This document shows, piece after piece, positions 1 to 8,172 of a DNA stretch of 13,133 bases. The DNA comes from Thermus kawarayensis JCM 12314 (GTDB lineage: Bacteria > Deinococcota > Deinococci > Deinococcales > Thermaceae). The stretch's first letter is position 1. Each line of letters opens with the position of its first letter. The translations under genes and the position numbers were made by a program. The DNA is taken from the NCBI GenBank assembly GCA_001311545.1, contig BBBL01000012.1, positions 1-13,133 of the forward strand. The letters are read 5' to 3'. The notes under the pieces were generated by a model. The model was not told the DNA's origin, ran no database searches, and saw only the letters and a program-made list of their open reading frames with translations.

Positions 1-1
1 C

Positions 2-207
2 TTCCGCCCCGGCGTGGTGGAGACGGAGATGCAGCGCCAGGCCCGGGAGGCCCAGGGGAGCGCCGCGGGCGTGCTCCACCAGATCTTTAGGGCTACAAGG
101 AGGAGGGGCTCCTCCTCGCGCCGGAAGAGGCCGCGAGGGCCCTGGTGCGGCTTCTCCCCAGGGCCAGGAGCTTCCACGGGAAGATCGCCACTTGGAGGGA
201 CGCATGA
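2..207 (+). CDS. Short-chain dehydrogenase/reductase, C-terminal fragment (cut by window start, one likely indel)
   Basis: Only the last ~69 residues are present. The reading starts FRPGVVETEMQ, the Pro-Gly-x-Val-x-Thr-x-Met stretch that follows the active-site region in classical NAD(P)-dependent short-chain dehydrogenases (sepiapterin or benzil reductase-like proteins look similar). The frame breaks at about 91, where one G appears missing after the codons for IFR. In the repaired frame it continues GYKEEGLLLAPEEAARALV and ends GKIATWRDA with TGA at 205-207. That stop overlaps the ilvD start as ATGA, so the two genes are probably translationally coupled and co-transcribed. The substrate cannot be judged because the Rossmann fold and the catalytic Tyr-x-x-x-Lys lie outside the window. 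The family call is fairly safe; anything narrower is not. Confidence 0.7.
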
Positions 208-1871
208 GGTCGGACCGCATCAAGAAAGGACTGCAGCAGGCCCCTGCCCGTAGCATGCTGCGGGCGGTGGGGGTGGGGGACGAGGACTTCGGGAGGCCCT
301 TCGTGGGGGTGGTGAACACCTTCACCGACGGGATGCCCTGCAACTTCCACCTGCGCGCCCTGGCCCTTCACCTCAAGGCCGGGCTCAAGGAGGCGGGGCT
401 TTTCCCCTTTGAGTTCGGGGCCCCCGCCATCTCCGACGGCATCAGCATGGGCACCCCGGGCATGCGGGCCAGCCTCGTAAGCCGCGAGGTCATCGCCGAC
501 AGCGTGGAGCTCATCGCCCAGGGCTACCTCTACGACGGCATGGTGGCCCTCTCCGCCTGCGACAAGACCATCCCCGGGGGGGCCATGGGGGTGATGAGGA
601 GCGGCGTCCCCGGCATGGTCCTCTACGGGGGGACCATCGCCCCCGGGGAGTGGAGGGGCCGGAAGCTCACCATCGTGGAGGTCTTTGAGGCCGTGGGGCA
701 GAGGGCGGCGGGAAAGATCTCCGAGGAGGAGCTCTTGGAGATAGAAAAAAAGGGCCATCCCCGGCCCCGGGGCCTGCGGGGGGCAGTACACCGCCAACAC
801 CATGGCCATGGCCCTCGAGGCCTTGGGCCTCTCCCCCGTGGCTACAACGCCATCCCCGCCGTCCACCCCGAGAAGGAACGGGCCACCCGGGAGGCGGGAA
901 GGATCCTCGCCCGGGCCATCGCCCACGACTGGAAGCCCAAGGACTTCCTCACCCGGAAAAGCTTCCTCAACGCCATCGCCACCGTGGCCGCCACGGGGGG
1001 AAGCACCAACGCCGTCCTCCACCTCCTCGCCATGGCCAAGGAGGCGGGGGTGGACCTCAGCCTGGAGGACTTTGACCGGGTCTCCCGCAAGACCCCGGTG
1101 ATCGCCGACCTCCGCCCCTGGGGCACCTACACCGCCTGGGAGCTGTATGAAGCCGGGGGGACGGCCCTCGTCTTCAAGCGCCTCCTGGAGGCGGGCCTCC
1201 TCTTTGGGGAGGAAAAGACCCTCACCGGCCGCACCCTGGAAGAGGAGGTGGAGGGAGCCTACCGGGAGGCCGAGGGGCAGAAGGTGGTCTTCCCCGTGGA
1301 AAAGGCCCTGAAGCCCCACGGGGGGCTCGTGGTCCTCAAGGGGAACCTCGCCCCCAAGGGGGCGGTCTTGAAGCTCGCCGGCACCGAGCGCACCCGCTTT
1401 GAGGGGCCGGCCCGGGTCTTTGACTCGGAGGAGGCGGCCATGGAGAAGGTCCTAAAGGGGGAGATTCGCCCCGGGGACGTGGTGGTCATCCGCTACGTGG
1501 GGCCCAAGGGCGCCCCCGGCATGCCCGAGATGCTCTCGGTGACGAGCGCCATCGTGGGGGAAGGCCTGGGGCCGGAGGTGGCCCTCCTCACCGACGGCCG
1601 CTTCTCCGGAGCACCCGGGGCCTCATGATCGGCCACATCGCCCCCGAGGCCTTTGTGGGCGGGCCTATCGCCCTTTTGGAAGAGGGCGACCGCATCCGGA
1701 TTGACGTGGAAAACCGCCTCCTCGAGGTCCTCCTCCCCGGGGAGGAGCTGGAAAAGCGGAAGGCCCGCTGGCAACCGCGCCCCCCCGTCCTTCACCCACG
1801 GCCTCTTCGCCCGCTACGCCGCCCTGGTGCGCCAGGCGGACGAGGGGGCGGTGCTGGAGGACCCCTTCTAG
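204..1871 (+). CDS. ilvD: Dihydroxy-acid dehydratase IlvD (four likely sequencing indels)
   Basis: IlvD removes water from 2,3-dihydroxy-isovalerate or -methylvalerate to give the 2-keto acids that precede valine, leucine and isoleucine; it is a cytosolic Fe-S enzyme. The ATG at 204 follows GGAGG at 194-198 and overlaps the stop of the preceding dehydrogenase. Family marks are GMPCNFH (Cys46), [13 protein letters not shown] (Cys119, Lys121), [12 protein letters not shown] (Cys191) and TDGRFSG near the C-terminus. The three Cys match the cluster ligands of the IlvD/EDD family. The frame breaks four times: an extra base in the A/G run 745-754, a lost G at 840-841, a lost C near 1612, and an extra C in the run 1780-1786. 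The first two cancel, and together they scramble the stretch holding Cys191. Repair gives 555 residues, the usual length. The stop TAG at 1869-1871 is shared, as CTAG, with the convergent cytochrome gene. Confidence 0.95.
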
Positions 1872-2244
1872 GGCCTTTGGATCCGGTCCGGGGCCAGGTT
1901 CTGGCCCCGTTCTTTCCTTATGTCCTCGGGCTTGAAGGCCTCTCCCTTGGCCTTAAGAAGGGCCTGGAGGTGGTTGAGGAGGGCGGCGAGTTCCTCATCC
2001 TTGAGCTGGGCGAAGCCGGGCATGAGGCCCGCCTCCCCCTTCTTCCCGTAAAGGACCACCAGGACCAGGTAGCGCCGCCCTCCGGGGTGGCGAAAAGGGG
2101 AAGGGCTCCCTGGAGGCCGGGATAGGGCTTTACCCCTTGGGCCTTATCCCCGTGGCACTGGGCGCAGGTCCTGGCCCAGAGCCCCTCCACCCCTTGGGCA
2201 AGGGCAGAAAGCCCCAAGAAGAGGAGAAGGAGGGCCCGCTTCAT
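1868..2244 (-). CDS. Small secreted cytochrome c, c552-like (one likely indel)
   Basis: A 125-residue class I cytochrome c, presumably a periplasmic electron carrier. Residues 1-16 form a signal peptide ([16 protein letters not shown]), with likely cleavage before Gln17. The haem motif is CAQCH at 27-31. Met75 in [14 protein letters not shown] is the likely second axial ligand. The block [36 protein letters not shown] is written here only in part: [10 protein letters not shown], then [18 protein letters not shown], which closely recalls Thermus cytochrome c552 (YLILVLLYG and [16 protein letters not shown], from memory). The frame changes at about 2074, where one base is missing in GCGCCGCCC. 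No ribosome-binding site fits the ATG at 2244, but a strong -10 box lies six bases upstream, so the message is probably leaderless. It may serve a terminal oxidase, but no oxidase gene is in view. Confidence 0.88.
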
Positions 2245-2250
2245 GGCCTC

Positions 2251-2256
2251 AGTATA
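2251..2256 (-). promoter_or_regulatory. -10 element of the cytochrome c gene, leaderless geometry
   Basis: Reading the minus strand, TATACT (five of six matches to TATAAT) lies exactly six bases before the ATG at 2244. That would put the transcription start at or next to the start codon. I see no good -35 at 16-18 bases, where the sequence is G-rich. The element sits in the 35-bp gap after the potD stop, so the cytochrome can be expressed independently of the pot genes. Confidence 0.55.
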
Positions 2257-2279
2257 GGCCCTTTGTGCCCAGGCCCCCT

Positions 2280-3333
2280 TTAGCGGGCCTTCACCTCGGT
2301 CCAGACCCGGTCGTAAAGGGCGATGTCCGGCCCCAGGTCCTTGAGGTACTCCAGCCTCGCCCGCGCCTCCTCCGGCGGGAACACGGTGGGGTCTTGGCGC
2401 ATCTCCTGGGGAAGGAGGGGGAGGGCCTGGGCCACGGGGGTGGCGTAGCGGGTGTAGGTGGCGAGCTCCGCGGCGTTTTCCGGCTCCAGGAGGAAGTCTA
2501 TGAAGCGGTAGGCCAGGTCCTGGGCCGGGCCCCGCTTGAGCACCACCATGCGTCGGTCCAGAGGGTGCCCCCCTCCTTGGCCAGGGTGTAGCGGAGCCTC
2601 CCGTCCTCCTGCCTCGCCTGGAGGACGTCCCCGGAGTAGGCGAGGGAAAGGGCCGCGTCCCCCGCCAGGATCCGGTTCAAGGCCTCCACCCCCCCGGCGA
2701 AGCCCACGGAGCGCTTCTTTGCGGCGAGGAGGAGCTCCTTGGCCTTCTCCAGAGCCTTGGGGTCGGTGGTGTTCACCGAGTAGCCCAGGTACCTAAGGGC
2801 GGCCCCGATGGTCTCCCGCATCTCGTCCAGGAGCAAGAAGGGGCCCACCTGGCGGGCCGGGTCAAAGAACGCCGCGTAGGAGTCCACGGGGCCCGTCACC
2901 CGGTCCTCCCGGTAGGCGATGCCCGTGGTGCCCCAGAGGTAGGGCACGGAGTACCGGAGGCCGGGGTCATATGGGGGGTCCAGAAAGAAGGGGTCCAGGT
3001 GGGCGAGGTTTTTGAGCCTTCCCCGGTCCAGGGAGGCCAGAAGCCCTTCCCGGGCCATCTGCAGGACGTAGTAGTCGGGGGCCACCACCAAGGAGAACTC
3101 CCGGTCCGCCCCCGCCTTCAGCTTGGCCAGCATGGCCTCGGGGGACTCAAAGGTGTCCAGGACCACCTTGGCCCCCGCCTCCCGCTCAAACTTTCTGAGA
3201 AGCCCCTCGGGGATGTAGTCCGCCCAGTTGAGGAAGTAAAGGGTGCCTGCGCCCTCGGGGGCTTGGGGCGAAGCAGGAACCACCCCACCAGGGCCAAGAG
3301 AGCGAGGACCAACAAACCACCGATCCGCCTCAT
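2280..3333 (-). CDS. potD: Spermidine/putrescine-binding protein PotD (two likely indels)
   Basis: Periplasmic or membrane-anchored binding protein of a polyamine ABC importer. The ATG at 3333 overlaps the potC stop (ATGA) and is preceded by GGAGGAGG. Residues 1-29 carry a basic start, a long hydrophobic stretch and RPKPPRAQ; there is no lipobox Cys. After it come NWADYIPEGLL, VPYLWGTTGIAYR, LGYSVNTTDPKALE and KEGGTLWTDAM, all close to E. coli PotD. Compared from memory with the E. coli polyamine pocket, Trp37, Tyr40, the acidic pair Glu171/Glu174, Trp259 and Asp261 are kept, while Trp229 is replaced by Tyr233 in LAYSGD. The frame breaks near 3247, just after the signal region, and near 2551; each is one lost base. 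Repair gives 351 residues, ending at TAA 2280-2282. Polyamine specificity is a family inference, and the exact polyamine is unknown. Confidence 0.93.
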
Positions 3334-4109
3334 ACCCTCCTCCGGCTGAGAGCATACCCCAAGGCCAGGAAGAAGGCGCTGAGCCCCACGATGAGGGTGG
3401 AGAGGGCGTGGACCTTGGGGTTCACCCCCAGCTTCACGCTGGAGTAGATGTAGAGGGGCAGGGTGGTGGCCCCCGGCCCCGCGGTGAAGAAGGTCACCAC
3501 GAAGTCGTCCAGGGAGAGGGTGAGGGCGAGAAGGGTCCCCGCCGCCACCCCCGGCCAGGCCAGGGGCAGGGTCACGTGGAGGAAGGTCTGGAAGCCCCTC
3601 GCCCCCAGGTCCCGGGCGGCCTCCTCCAGGGCGGGGTCCAGGAGGAGGAGCCTGGAGCGCACCACCAGGGTCACGAAGGCCACCTGGAAGGTGATGTGCC
3701 CCAGGATCACCGTGAGGAGGGAGAGCCGGGGAAAGCCCAGAAGCTCCCGGGAAAAGGCGAAGAGGAGGAGCAGGGAAACCCCCATGACCACGTCGGGCAC
3801 CACCACGGGGATGTAGAGGAGGTAGCGCAATAGGCCCTTCCCGGGGAAGCGGTAGCGCACCAAGCCCAAGGCGAGGAGGGTCCCGAGGACCGTGGAGACC
3901 AGGGTGGAAACCGTGGCCACCACCAGGGTGTTCAGGAAGTACTCCAGAACCCTCGGGTCCTGGAAGAGGTCCTGGTACCACTTCAGGGTGAAGCCCGTGA
4001 AGTGGACCCCCCGGCGGCTCTCGTTGAAGGAGAGGGCCACGATGACCAGGATAGGCAGGTAAAGGAAGGCGTAGACCAAAAGGGCGTGGAGGGTAAGGAG
4101 CCGCCTCAT
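3330..4109 (-). CDS. potC: Spermidine/putrescine ABC transporter permease PotC
   Basis: Second inner-membrane permease of the importer, 259 residues and intact in the sequence as given. About six hydrophobic segments are visible, the first at residues 8-28 (HALLVYAFLYLPILVIVALSF), which fits the PotC family. The cytoplasmic EAA loop that contacts the ATPase is EEAARDLGARGFQTFLHVTLP, around residues 167-188, with the conserved Gly. The N-terminal FNESRRG and the segment SLDDFVVTFFTAGPGATTLP are typical of PotC. The ATG at 4109 overlaps the potB stop, and its own TGA (3330-3332) overlaps the potD start, so potB, potC and potD should be translated as a coupled set. Confidence 0.95.
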   Translation of the reverse strand: MRRLLTLHALLVYAFLYLPILVIVALSFNESRRGVHFTGFTLKWYQDLFQDPRVLEYFLNTLVVATVSTLVSTVLGTLLALGLVRYRFPGKGLLRYLLYIPVVVPDVVMGVSLLLLFAFSRELLGFPRLSLLTVILGHITFQVAFVTLVVRSRLLLLDPALEEAARDLGARGFQTFLHVTLPLAWPGVAAGTLLALTLSLDDFVVTFFTAGPGATTLPLYIYSSVKLGVNPKVHALSTLIVGLSAFFLALGYALSRRRV

Positions 4110-4964
4110 ACCAGCTCGTCAAGCCCCTTTCTCCCTGGAGGCGGGCGTAAAGGTAGAGGGCGAGGAGCACAAACCCCATGAGGAAGAGACTCAAGGCCGC
4201 CCCGAAGGCCCAGTCCCGGGTGAGGCCGAACTGCTGCTGGATGAGGTTGCCCATGAGCACCACCCGCCCCGCCCCCAGAAGGTCCGCCACCACGAAGGTG
4301 CCCATGGCCGGGATAAAGACGAGGACGCTTCCCGCGAAGAGGCCGGGGTAGGTCTGGGGAAGGACGGCGTGGAAAAAGGCCCTTAAGGGCCTCGCCCCCA
4401 GGTCGTAGGCCGCCTCCAGAAGCTGCCAGTCGATCCGTTCCACGCTGGCGTAAACCGGGAGCACGAAAAAGGGCAGAAAGGTGTAGACCGTGGCCAGGAG
4501 CACCGCCAGGAAGGAGGGGTAAAGGGCGAAGGGGCCTAGGCCGAAGGCCTGGAGAAGGGCGTTGACCACCCCCTCCCGTTGCAGGAGGACCAGCCAGGCG
4601 TAGACCCGGATGAGGAAGTTGGTGAAGAAGGGCAGGAGGAGGAAAAGGAGCAGGAGGTCCCGCCTGGGGTGGCGGGCGATGTAAAAGGCCAGGGGATAGC
4701 CCAGCAGGGCGGAGAGGAGGGTGGCCAGCGCCCCCACCCAGAGGCTCTGGCGAAGGCCTCGAGGTAAGGGGGCTCCAGGAGCCTCAGGTAGTTCCTGAAG
4801 GTCAGGGGCCCCTGGAGCTCCCCGTAAGGCCCCCGGCTCATAAAGGAGGCCAGGAGGACCAGGAGGGTGGGAAGGAGGACGAAGAGGAAGAGCCAAAGCC
4901 CCCCCGGGCCCACGGTGACCAGCACCCGGAAGAAGCGCTGGAAGGGGGTAGCCGCCTCATTCAT
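4106..4964 (-). CDS. potB: Spermidine/putrescine ABC transporter permease PotB (two likely indels)
   Basis: First inner-membrane permease of the importer. The ATG at 4964 lies inside the end of potA, an eight-base overlap. The N-terminal hydrophobic segment is about residues 22-41, followed by several more, including the long stretch around 103-125. The EAA loop is LEAAYDLGARPLRAFFHAVLP at about 183-203, and MGTFVVADLLG near 221-231 is typical of PotB. The frame breaks near 4752 (one G missing in CTGGCGAAGG on the plus strand) and in the C run at 4124-4127. Repair of both gives 286 residues ending GLDELV, with TGA overlapping the potC ATG. Without the second repair the reading runs on out of frame for hundreds of codons across potC, giving an artefactual long open frame. 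Confidence 0.93.
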
Positions 4965-6044
4965 GGAGCACCACCAGGTTCTCCGGGGGAAGGTAGCAGA
5001 AGACCTCCTCCCCGTACCCGAACTCCTCGGCCCCCGGCTCCTGGAGGTCCTGGTTCAGGGTGTAGGCCAGAAGGCGCACCCCCTCCGCCCGCAGGTAGTA
5101 CTGGTTCTCCGCTCCGGTGTAGACGATCTCCTCCACCACCGCCCGCACCAGGTTTTCCCGGGCGGGAAGGCCGTTTCCCACCGGGTAGAGGCGGATCTTC
5201 TCCGGGCGGATCCCCAAAAGGGCCTCCCCCTCCAGGGGGCCTTGGAGGCGCAGGGGTCCCAAGGGGGTCTCCGCCCCCAGAGGGTGGGGCCTTGCGGGAA
5301 GAAAGTTGAAGCGGCCCAGGAACTCGGCCACGAAGCGGTTCTCAGGCGCTCGTAGACCTCCTCGGGAAGGCCCACCTGCACGATGCGCCCCGCCCGCATG
5401 ACGGCGATGCGGTCCGACATCACCAGGGCCTCCTCCTGGTCGTGGGTGACGAAGATGAAGGTGGTGCCAAGCCGCCTCTGGAGTTGCATCAGCTCCACGC
5501 GTAGCTCCTGGCGAAGCTTGAGGTCCAGGGCGGAAAGGGGCTCGTCCAGGAGGAGCACCTCCGGCTCCAGCACCAAAGCCCGGGCCAGGGCCACCCGCTG
5601 CTTCTGCCCCCCGGAAAGCTCTCGGGGGTAGCGCTTCTCCAGGCCCAGAAGGTCCACCAGCTCCAGGACCCAGGCCACCTTCCGCCGCACGGCCTCCTGG
5701 GGCAGGCCCTTCATGCGCAGGCCAAAGGCCACGTTGGCCTCCACGGTCATGTGGGGGAAAAGGGCGTAGTTCTGGAACACCGTGTTCACCGGGCGGCGGT
5801 AAGGCGGCACCCCAGCCATGTCCCTGCCGCCGATCTCTATGCGGCCAGCGTCCGGGGTCTCAAAGCCCGCGAGGAGCCTGAGGAGGGTGGTCTTGCCGCA
5901 GCCCGAGGGCCCCAGGAGGCTGAAAAACTCTCCCCGGTGGACCTCGAGGTCCACCCCGTCCAAGGCCACCACCCCGCCGTAGGCCTTCCGCACCCCCTGA
6001 AGGCGCACCAAGACGTCCCCGGCCACGGGGCCCAGTTTATCCAA
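4957..6044 (-). CDS. potA: Spermidine/putrescine ABC transporter ATP-binding protein PotA (one likely indel)
   Basis: Cytoplasmic ATPase that drives polyamine import. Motifs in order: Walker A GPSGCGKTT (45-53), Q-loop VFQNYALFPHMTV (89-101), signature LSGGQKQR (143-150), Walker B VLLLDEP (163-169) and switch His in VTHDQEEAL (His201). A C-terminal regulatory (TOBE-like) domain follows, with LLGIRPEKIRLYP at 277-289. The frame breaks near 5345, where one base is missing in the codons for VYERPENRFVAEF; repair gives 362 residues. The start is uncertain: TTG 6044 is ten bases after the rodA stop and is used here, but GTG at 6026 or 6008 would also give an acceptable N-terminus before RLQGVRKAYG. 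The stop at 4957-4959 overlaps the potB start by eight bases. Confidence 0.93.
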
Positions 6045-6054
6045 CCCCGGGCCT

Positions 6055-7131
6055 CTAGGGAACGGCCCGGTCCCGGTGGACCAAGAGCACCAGGCCCAGG
6101 GAGAAGAGGGTGGCCATGAGGCTGGACCCCCCGTAGGAGAAGAGGGGCAGGGTCAGGCCGGTCACGGGCATCACCCCTAGGGCCACCCCCAGGTTCACCA
6201 CCACCTGGAAGCCCAGCATTCCCCCCACCCCGGCGAGGAAGAGCCGGTCGGCCAGGCGAGGGCACTCCAGGGCCAAGGCGAAGAGGCGCAGGAGGAAGAG
6301 GGCGTAAAGGCCGAGGAGGGCCACCGCCCCCACGAAACCCCACTCCTCCGCCCAGACGGCGAAGACGAAATCGGTGTGGCGGAAGGGCACAAAGCCCAGC
6401 TGGGTCTGGGTGCCCTGGCCGTAGCCCTTGCCCAAAACCCCCCCCGAACCGATGGCGATGGTGGACTGGATCACCTGAAACCCCTGGCCCAAGGGTCCCG
6501 GTAAGTCCAAGACGATGAGCACCCGCTCCCGCTGGTAGGGCTTGAGGTTGGGCCAGACCACGGTGGGCACCAGGAGGACCAGGGCCAAGACCCCCACCAG
6601 AAGGTGCCTCCAGGGCAACCCCCGGACCCAAAGGACCGCAAAGGCCCCGAAGAGCACCACCAGAGTGCCCCCCAGGTCGGGCTGGAGCAGGAGAAGCGCC
6701 ACCACGGGCAGGGTGAGGAGGCCGGGAAGGAGGTAGTCCCAAACCCGTAGGACAGGGCGGTTCTCCAAAAGGCGGGCCAGGGCCAGAACCAGCCCCAGCT
6801 TGGCCACCTCCAAGGGCTGGAACTGCAAAGGCCCCAGGACAAACCACGCCTTGGCCCCGTTGATCTCCCGGCCCACCAGGAGGACCAGGACCAGAAGGGC
6901 CAAGGAGAGGGCGTAGAGGGGGTAGGCCAGGGCGAAGACCGTGCGGCGGGAGAGGAACTGCACCCCCACCGCCAGGACCATCCCCAGGAGAAAGGCCATC
7001 CCCTGCCGAGGGAGGAGGCCGGGGTCCGGGGCGGCGCTTCGCAGGTTAAACAGGCCCAAGGCCACAAGGGTCAGGGCCAGGAGGACGAAGCCCCAGTCGT
7101 AGGCCAGGAGGTTGGGCCGCCGCAGGATCAC
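6055..7131 (-). CDS. rodA: Rod-shape peptidoglycan polymerase RodA (SEDS family)
   Basis: Integral membrane glycosyltransferase that polymerises lipid II into glycan strands during cell elongation, working with a class B penicillin-binding protein. It is intact at 358 residues, and about ten hydrophobic segments fit the SEDS fold. Marks are GREINGAKAWF (87-97), LQFQPLEVAKLGLVLALA, LLLLQPDLGGTLVVL and GKGYGQGTQTQLGFVPFRHTDF, with Asp254 as the likely essential acid (published as Asp255 in T. thermophilus RodA, from memory), plus GLTLPLFSYGGSS near the end. The start used is GTG at 7131, ten bases after the minE stop. FtsW is the alternative, but the protein lacks an FtsW-type extended N-terminus and ends right after the last helix, so RodA is preferred. 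No partner penicillin-binding protein gene is in view. Confidence 0.93.
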   Translation of the reverse strand: MILRRPNLLAYDWGFVLLALTLVALGLFNLRSAAPDPGLLPRQGMAFLLGMVLAVGVQFLSRRTVFALAYPLYALSLALLVLVLLVGREINGAKAWFVLGPLQFQPLEVAKLGLVLALARLLENRPVLRVWDYLLPGLLTLPVVALLLLQPDLGGTLVVLFGAFAVLWVRGLPWRHLLVGVLALVLLVPTVVWPNLKPYQRERVLIVLDLPGPLGQGFQVIQSTIAIGSGGVLGKGYGQGTQTQLGFVPFRHTDFVFAVWAEEWGFVGAVALLGLYALFLLRLFALALECPRLADRLFLAGVGGMLGFQVVVNLGVALGVMPVTGLTLPLFSYGGSSLMATLFSLGLVLLVHRDRAVP

Positions 7132-7141
7132 CTTGGGCGCC

Positions 7142-7363
7142 TCACTTGAGGGGGATGTCGGCCACCAGGACCATCTTCTCCCCCCGCTCCTCCAAGGCCA
7201 CGGAAAGGCCCTCCTCCTGGGCGGGGAAGTAGCGGCGCAGGACCTCCAGGAGGTCCTTCTTGAGGTTTTCCACCAGGCCCGGGGAGAGCTTGGCCCGGTC
7301 GTAGGCTAAGACGAGCTTCAAGCGCTCCTTCGCCTTTTCCTTGCTCTTCTTACGCCACCACAT
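7142..7363 (-). CDS. minE: Cell division topological specificity factor MinE
   Basis: A 73-residue protein that stimulates the MinD ATPase and sets its oscillation or gradient, helping to place the division septum. The N-terminal MWWRKKSKEKAKERLKLVLA (1-20) matches the family pattern of an amphipathic membrane-binding start followed by the anti-MinCD segment (KERLKLVLAYDRAKLSPG). The rest is the dimerisation part, ending VLVADIPLK as in many MinE proteins. The ATG at 7363 overlaps the minD stop by one base (TGATG), which argues for coupled translation. A longer in-frame reading upstream exists only because minD is frameshifted; it is minD sequence and not a MinE extension. The gene is intact as given. 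Confidence 0.93.
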   Translation of the reverse strand: MWWRKKSKEKAKERLKLVLAYDRAKLSPGLVENLKKDLLEVLRRYFPAQEEGLSVALEERGEKMVLVADIPLK

Positions 7364-8172
7364 CAGCGACCTCCGAAGAGCCTCTTCAACACCCCCAGGA
7401 GGCCCTGCGTCCAAGTCGGACCCCGGGGCGCGGAAGGGCACCTCCTCCCCCAGGAGGCGCCGGGCGGTGTCCATGAAGGCCTGGGCGGCGGGGCCACTCC
7501 CTTTGAGCACCAAGGGCTCCCCCTGGTTGGTGGAGACGAGGACCTGCTCGTCCTCGGGGATGATGCCGATGGGCTTCAGGCCCAGGATCTCCACCACGTC
7601 CTCCACGGAGAGCATGTCCCCCCGGGCCACCATCCTGGGCCGCAGGCGGTTGATGACGAGGTAGTTCTCCCGGATCTCCCGGCTTCCAGAAGGCCGATGA
7701 TGCGGTCGGCGTCCCGGACGCTAGAGACCTCCGGGTTCACCACCACAAGGGCCCCTTCCGCCGGGGTGGCCGCCGTCTGGAAGCCTTTTTCTATGCCCGC
7801 CGGGGAGTCTATGAGCACCCGGTCAAACCCCTCCTCGGCAAGGAGGTGCTGGACGAGGTTTCGGAAACGCTCGGGGTCCAGGGCCTCCTTGTCCTTGGTC
7901 TGGGAGGCCGGGAGGAGGTAGAGGTTCTCCACCCGCTTGTCCCGGATGAGGGCCTGGCGGGGCTTGGCCCTGCCCTCCAGGACGTCGATGAGGTCAAAGA
8001 CCACGCGGCCCTCGAGGCCCATGACCACGTCCAGGTTGCGGAGGCCCACGTCCACGTCTATCACCGCCACCTTCTCCCCCAGCTTGGCCAGGGCCGCCCC
8101 CAGGTTGGCGGTGGTGGTGGTCTTGCCCACCCCCCCTTTACCCGAAGTCACCACGATGGCGCGCGCTTTCAC
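7363..8172 (-). CDS. minD: Septum site-determining ATPase MinD (two likely indels)
   Basis: Membrane-associating ParA/MinD-family ATPase of the division-site system. The GTG at 8172 is preceded by AGGAGG with eight bases between. Deviant Walker A is TSGKGGVGKTT (9-19), switch I region is VDVGLRNLDVVMGLE (40-54), Walker B is VLIDSPAGIE (119-128), and the C-terminal amphipathic membrane-targeting helix is LLGVLKRLFGG (258-268). The frame breaks twice: a G lost near 7681 (EAREIRENYLVINRLRPRM in the repaired frame) and an apparent extra base in the run 7421-7427, just before the targeting helix. The short linker at residues 249-256 is therefore uncertain. Repair gives 269 residues, the usual size. 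The start overlaps the upstream regulator stop (GTGA). No minC is found upstream, where most bacteria place it, or elsewhere in the window. Confidence 0.94.

Noticed and set aside
745..754. Programmed frameshift or polymerase slippage at A AAA AAG in ilvD, as in Thermus dnaX
   Set aside because: The run is a plausible slippery site and losing one A would restore frame, but the second break at 840 has no slippery sequence and IlvD needs no such control. The window-wide indel pattern is the simpler explanation.
93..1319. Long minus-strand open frame of about 408 codons opposite ilvD
   Set aside because: It has low-complexity Gly/Pro/Glu/His-rich translation and no recognisable domain, and it lies fully antisense to conserved ilvD. 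Such mirror frames are expected at this base composition.
3118..4896. A 592-codon minus-strand frame that looks like a permease fused to a proline-rich tail and a signal peptide
   Set aside because: It is potB in frame up to about 4125, then an out-of-frame reading of potC, then by chance the potD start. The lost G at 4124-4127 explains it.
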